From positions 1-50,952 of the forward strand of contig JAIXSM010000063.1 of the NCBI GenBank assembly GCA_027484655.1: a stretch of 50,952 nt of DNA, in the 5' to 3' direction. Below are positions 50,779-50,952 of the stretch, one piece after another. Position 1 is the stretch's first letter; each line of letters starts with the position of its first letter. The position numbers and the translations under genes were made by a program. The notes beneath the pieces are model-generated. The model was not told the DNA's origin and searched no databases. It worked only from the letters and a program-made list of their open reading frames with translations. The DNA comes from Hyphomicrobiales bacterium (GTDB lineage Bacteria > Pseudomonadota > Alphaproteobacteria > Rhizobiales > Beijerinckiaceae).

Positions 50779-50952
50779 TCAGCGCTCGTTCCGTAGTTTC
50801 CCACCCCGACTTTCCTGCCAAACCACCGCAAGTCCGGCGGCGATAACGATCCCGGCGCCAACAAGGACCATGGCGGTGGGCACGTCTCCAAACACCAGAA
50901 ATCCGATGGCCACCGCGAACAAAAGCGACGTGTAATCGAACGTCGCCAGCAC
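50779..50952 (-). CDS. EamA/DMT-family transporter, C-terminal fragment (cut by window end)
   Basis: The last 57 codons of a gene that starts beyond the window edge. The stretch V-L-A-T-F-D-Y-T-S-L-L-F-A-V, then G-D-V-P-T and G-A-G-I-V-I-A-A-G-L-A-V-V, is the typical ending of EamA drug/metabolite exporters, with two membrane helices and a short polar tail. The stop is at 50779-50781. Confidence 0.8.
   Translation of the reverse strand: MLATFDYTSLLFAVAIGFLVFGDVPTAMVLVGAGIVIAAGLAVVWQESRGGKLRNER

Noticed and set aside
1-50952. Insertion sequences, integrases, tRNA or rRNA genes
   Set aside because: I saw no transposase motif, no integrase, no complete tRNA cloverleaf with CCA-adjacent acceptor and no rRNA similarity; a tRNA search program would be decisive.

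Overview
The window is about 51 kb of GC-rich DNA with gene content typical of an alphaproteobacterium, most likely Hyphomicrobiales (Rhizobiales). The pointers are Omp25/opacity-type small porins ending in an aromatic residue, a DUF3126 protein beside cysE, an AhpC-AhpD pair, and REP-like palindromes of a kind common in that order. No plasmid, phage or transposase gene was recognised. I see it as chromosomal sequence with a few accessory patches. Species assignment is inference.

Layout. 1-2.7 kb: REP-like repeats, then a Rieske oxygenase and zinc alcohol dehydrogenase operon (minus strand). 2.9-6.9 kb: ccdA, two tandem outer-membrane beta-barrel genes, an MFS transporter. 7-12.1 kb: rpe, purB, an exported hypothetical, a stand-alone Lrp/AsnC effector domain, a cytochrome c and ahpC-ahpD. 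12.1-17.9 kb: an orphan Flp pilin, a TPP-dependent enzyme, an NYN-domain protein, a candidate small RNA, a UbiD-family decarboxylase and hypotheticals. 18-22.7 kb: thrS, a repeat-rich tract with a BrnT/BrnA-type toxin-antitoxin pair inside it, yidD and an Fe-S scaffold gene. 22.8-29.8 kb: folE with a pteridine-reductase-like SDR, an MBL-fold protein, mntP behind a yybP-ykoY (Mn2+) riboswitch, hisI, a CBS protein, a rhomboid protease, a PAS protein, a tandem PilZ protein and a gamma carbonic anhydrase.

29.8-33.2 kb: an amino-acid-type ABC binding protein, a duplicated DUF3126 protein, cysE and an alpha/beta hydrolase. 33.4-39.8 kb: a seven-gene same-strand cluster (OsmC, acyl-CoA-dehydrogenase-like flavoprotein, two-domain rhodanese, DsbA/HCCA isomerase, CmpA/NrtA-like binding protein, zf-CHCC protein, FAD monooxygenase) that looks like one uncharacterised redox or sulfur-related pathway. 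40.1-41.6 kb: an unusual GNAT-photolyase fusion with its domains in rearranged order. 41.9-44.3 kb: a cobalamin riboswitch and BtuB-like TonB receptor. 44.3-45.8 kb: AT-richer accessory DNA with a double winged-helix protein and a small ORF. 45.8-51 kb: a third porin paralogue, the murL-murD2 pair (alternative route to D-Glu in peptidoglycan), an Hsp20, an XRE-cupin regulator and the end of an EamA transporter cut by the window edge.

The strongest signals for a second look are the rearranged GNAT/photolyase protein, murL-murD2, the two metal/cofactor riboswitches, the 33-40 kb cluster, the palindromic repeat family, and a terminator with no gene in front of it near 14.96 kb that suggests a small RNA.
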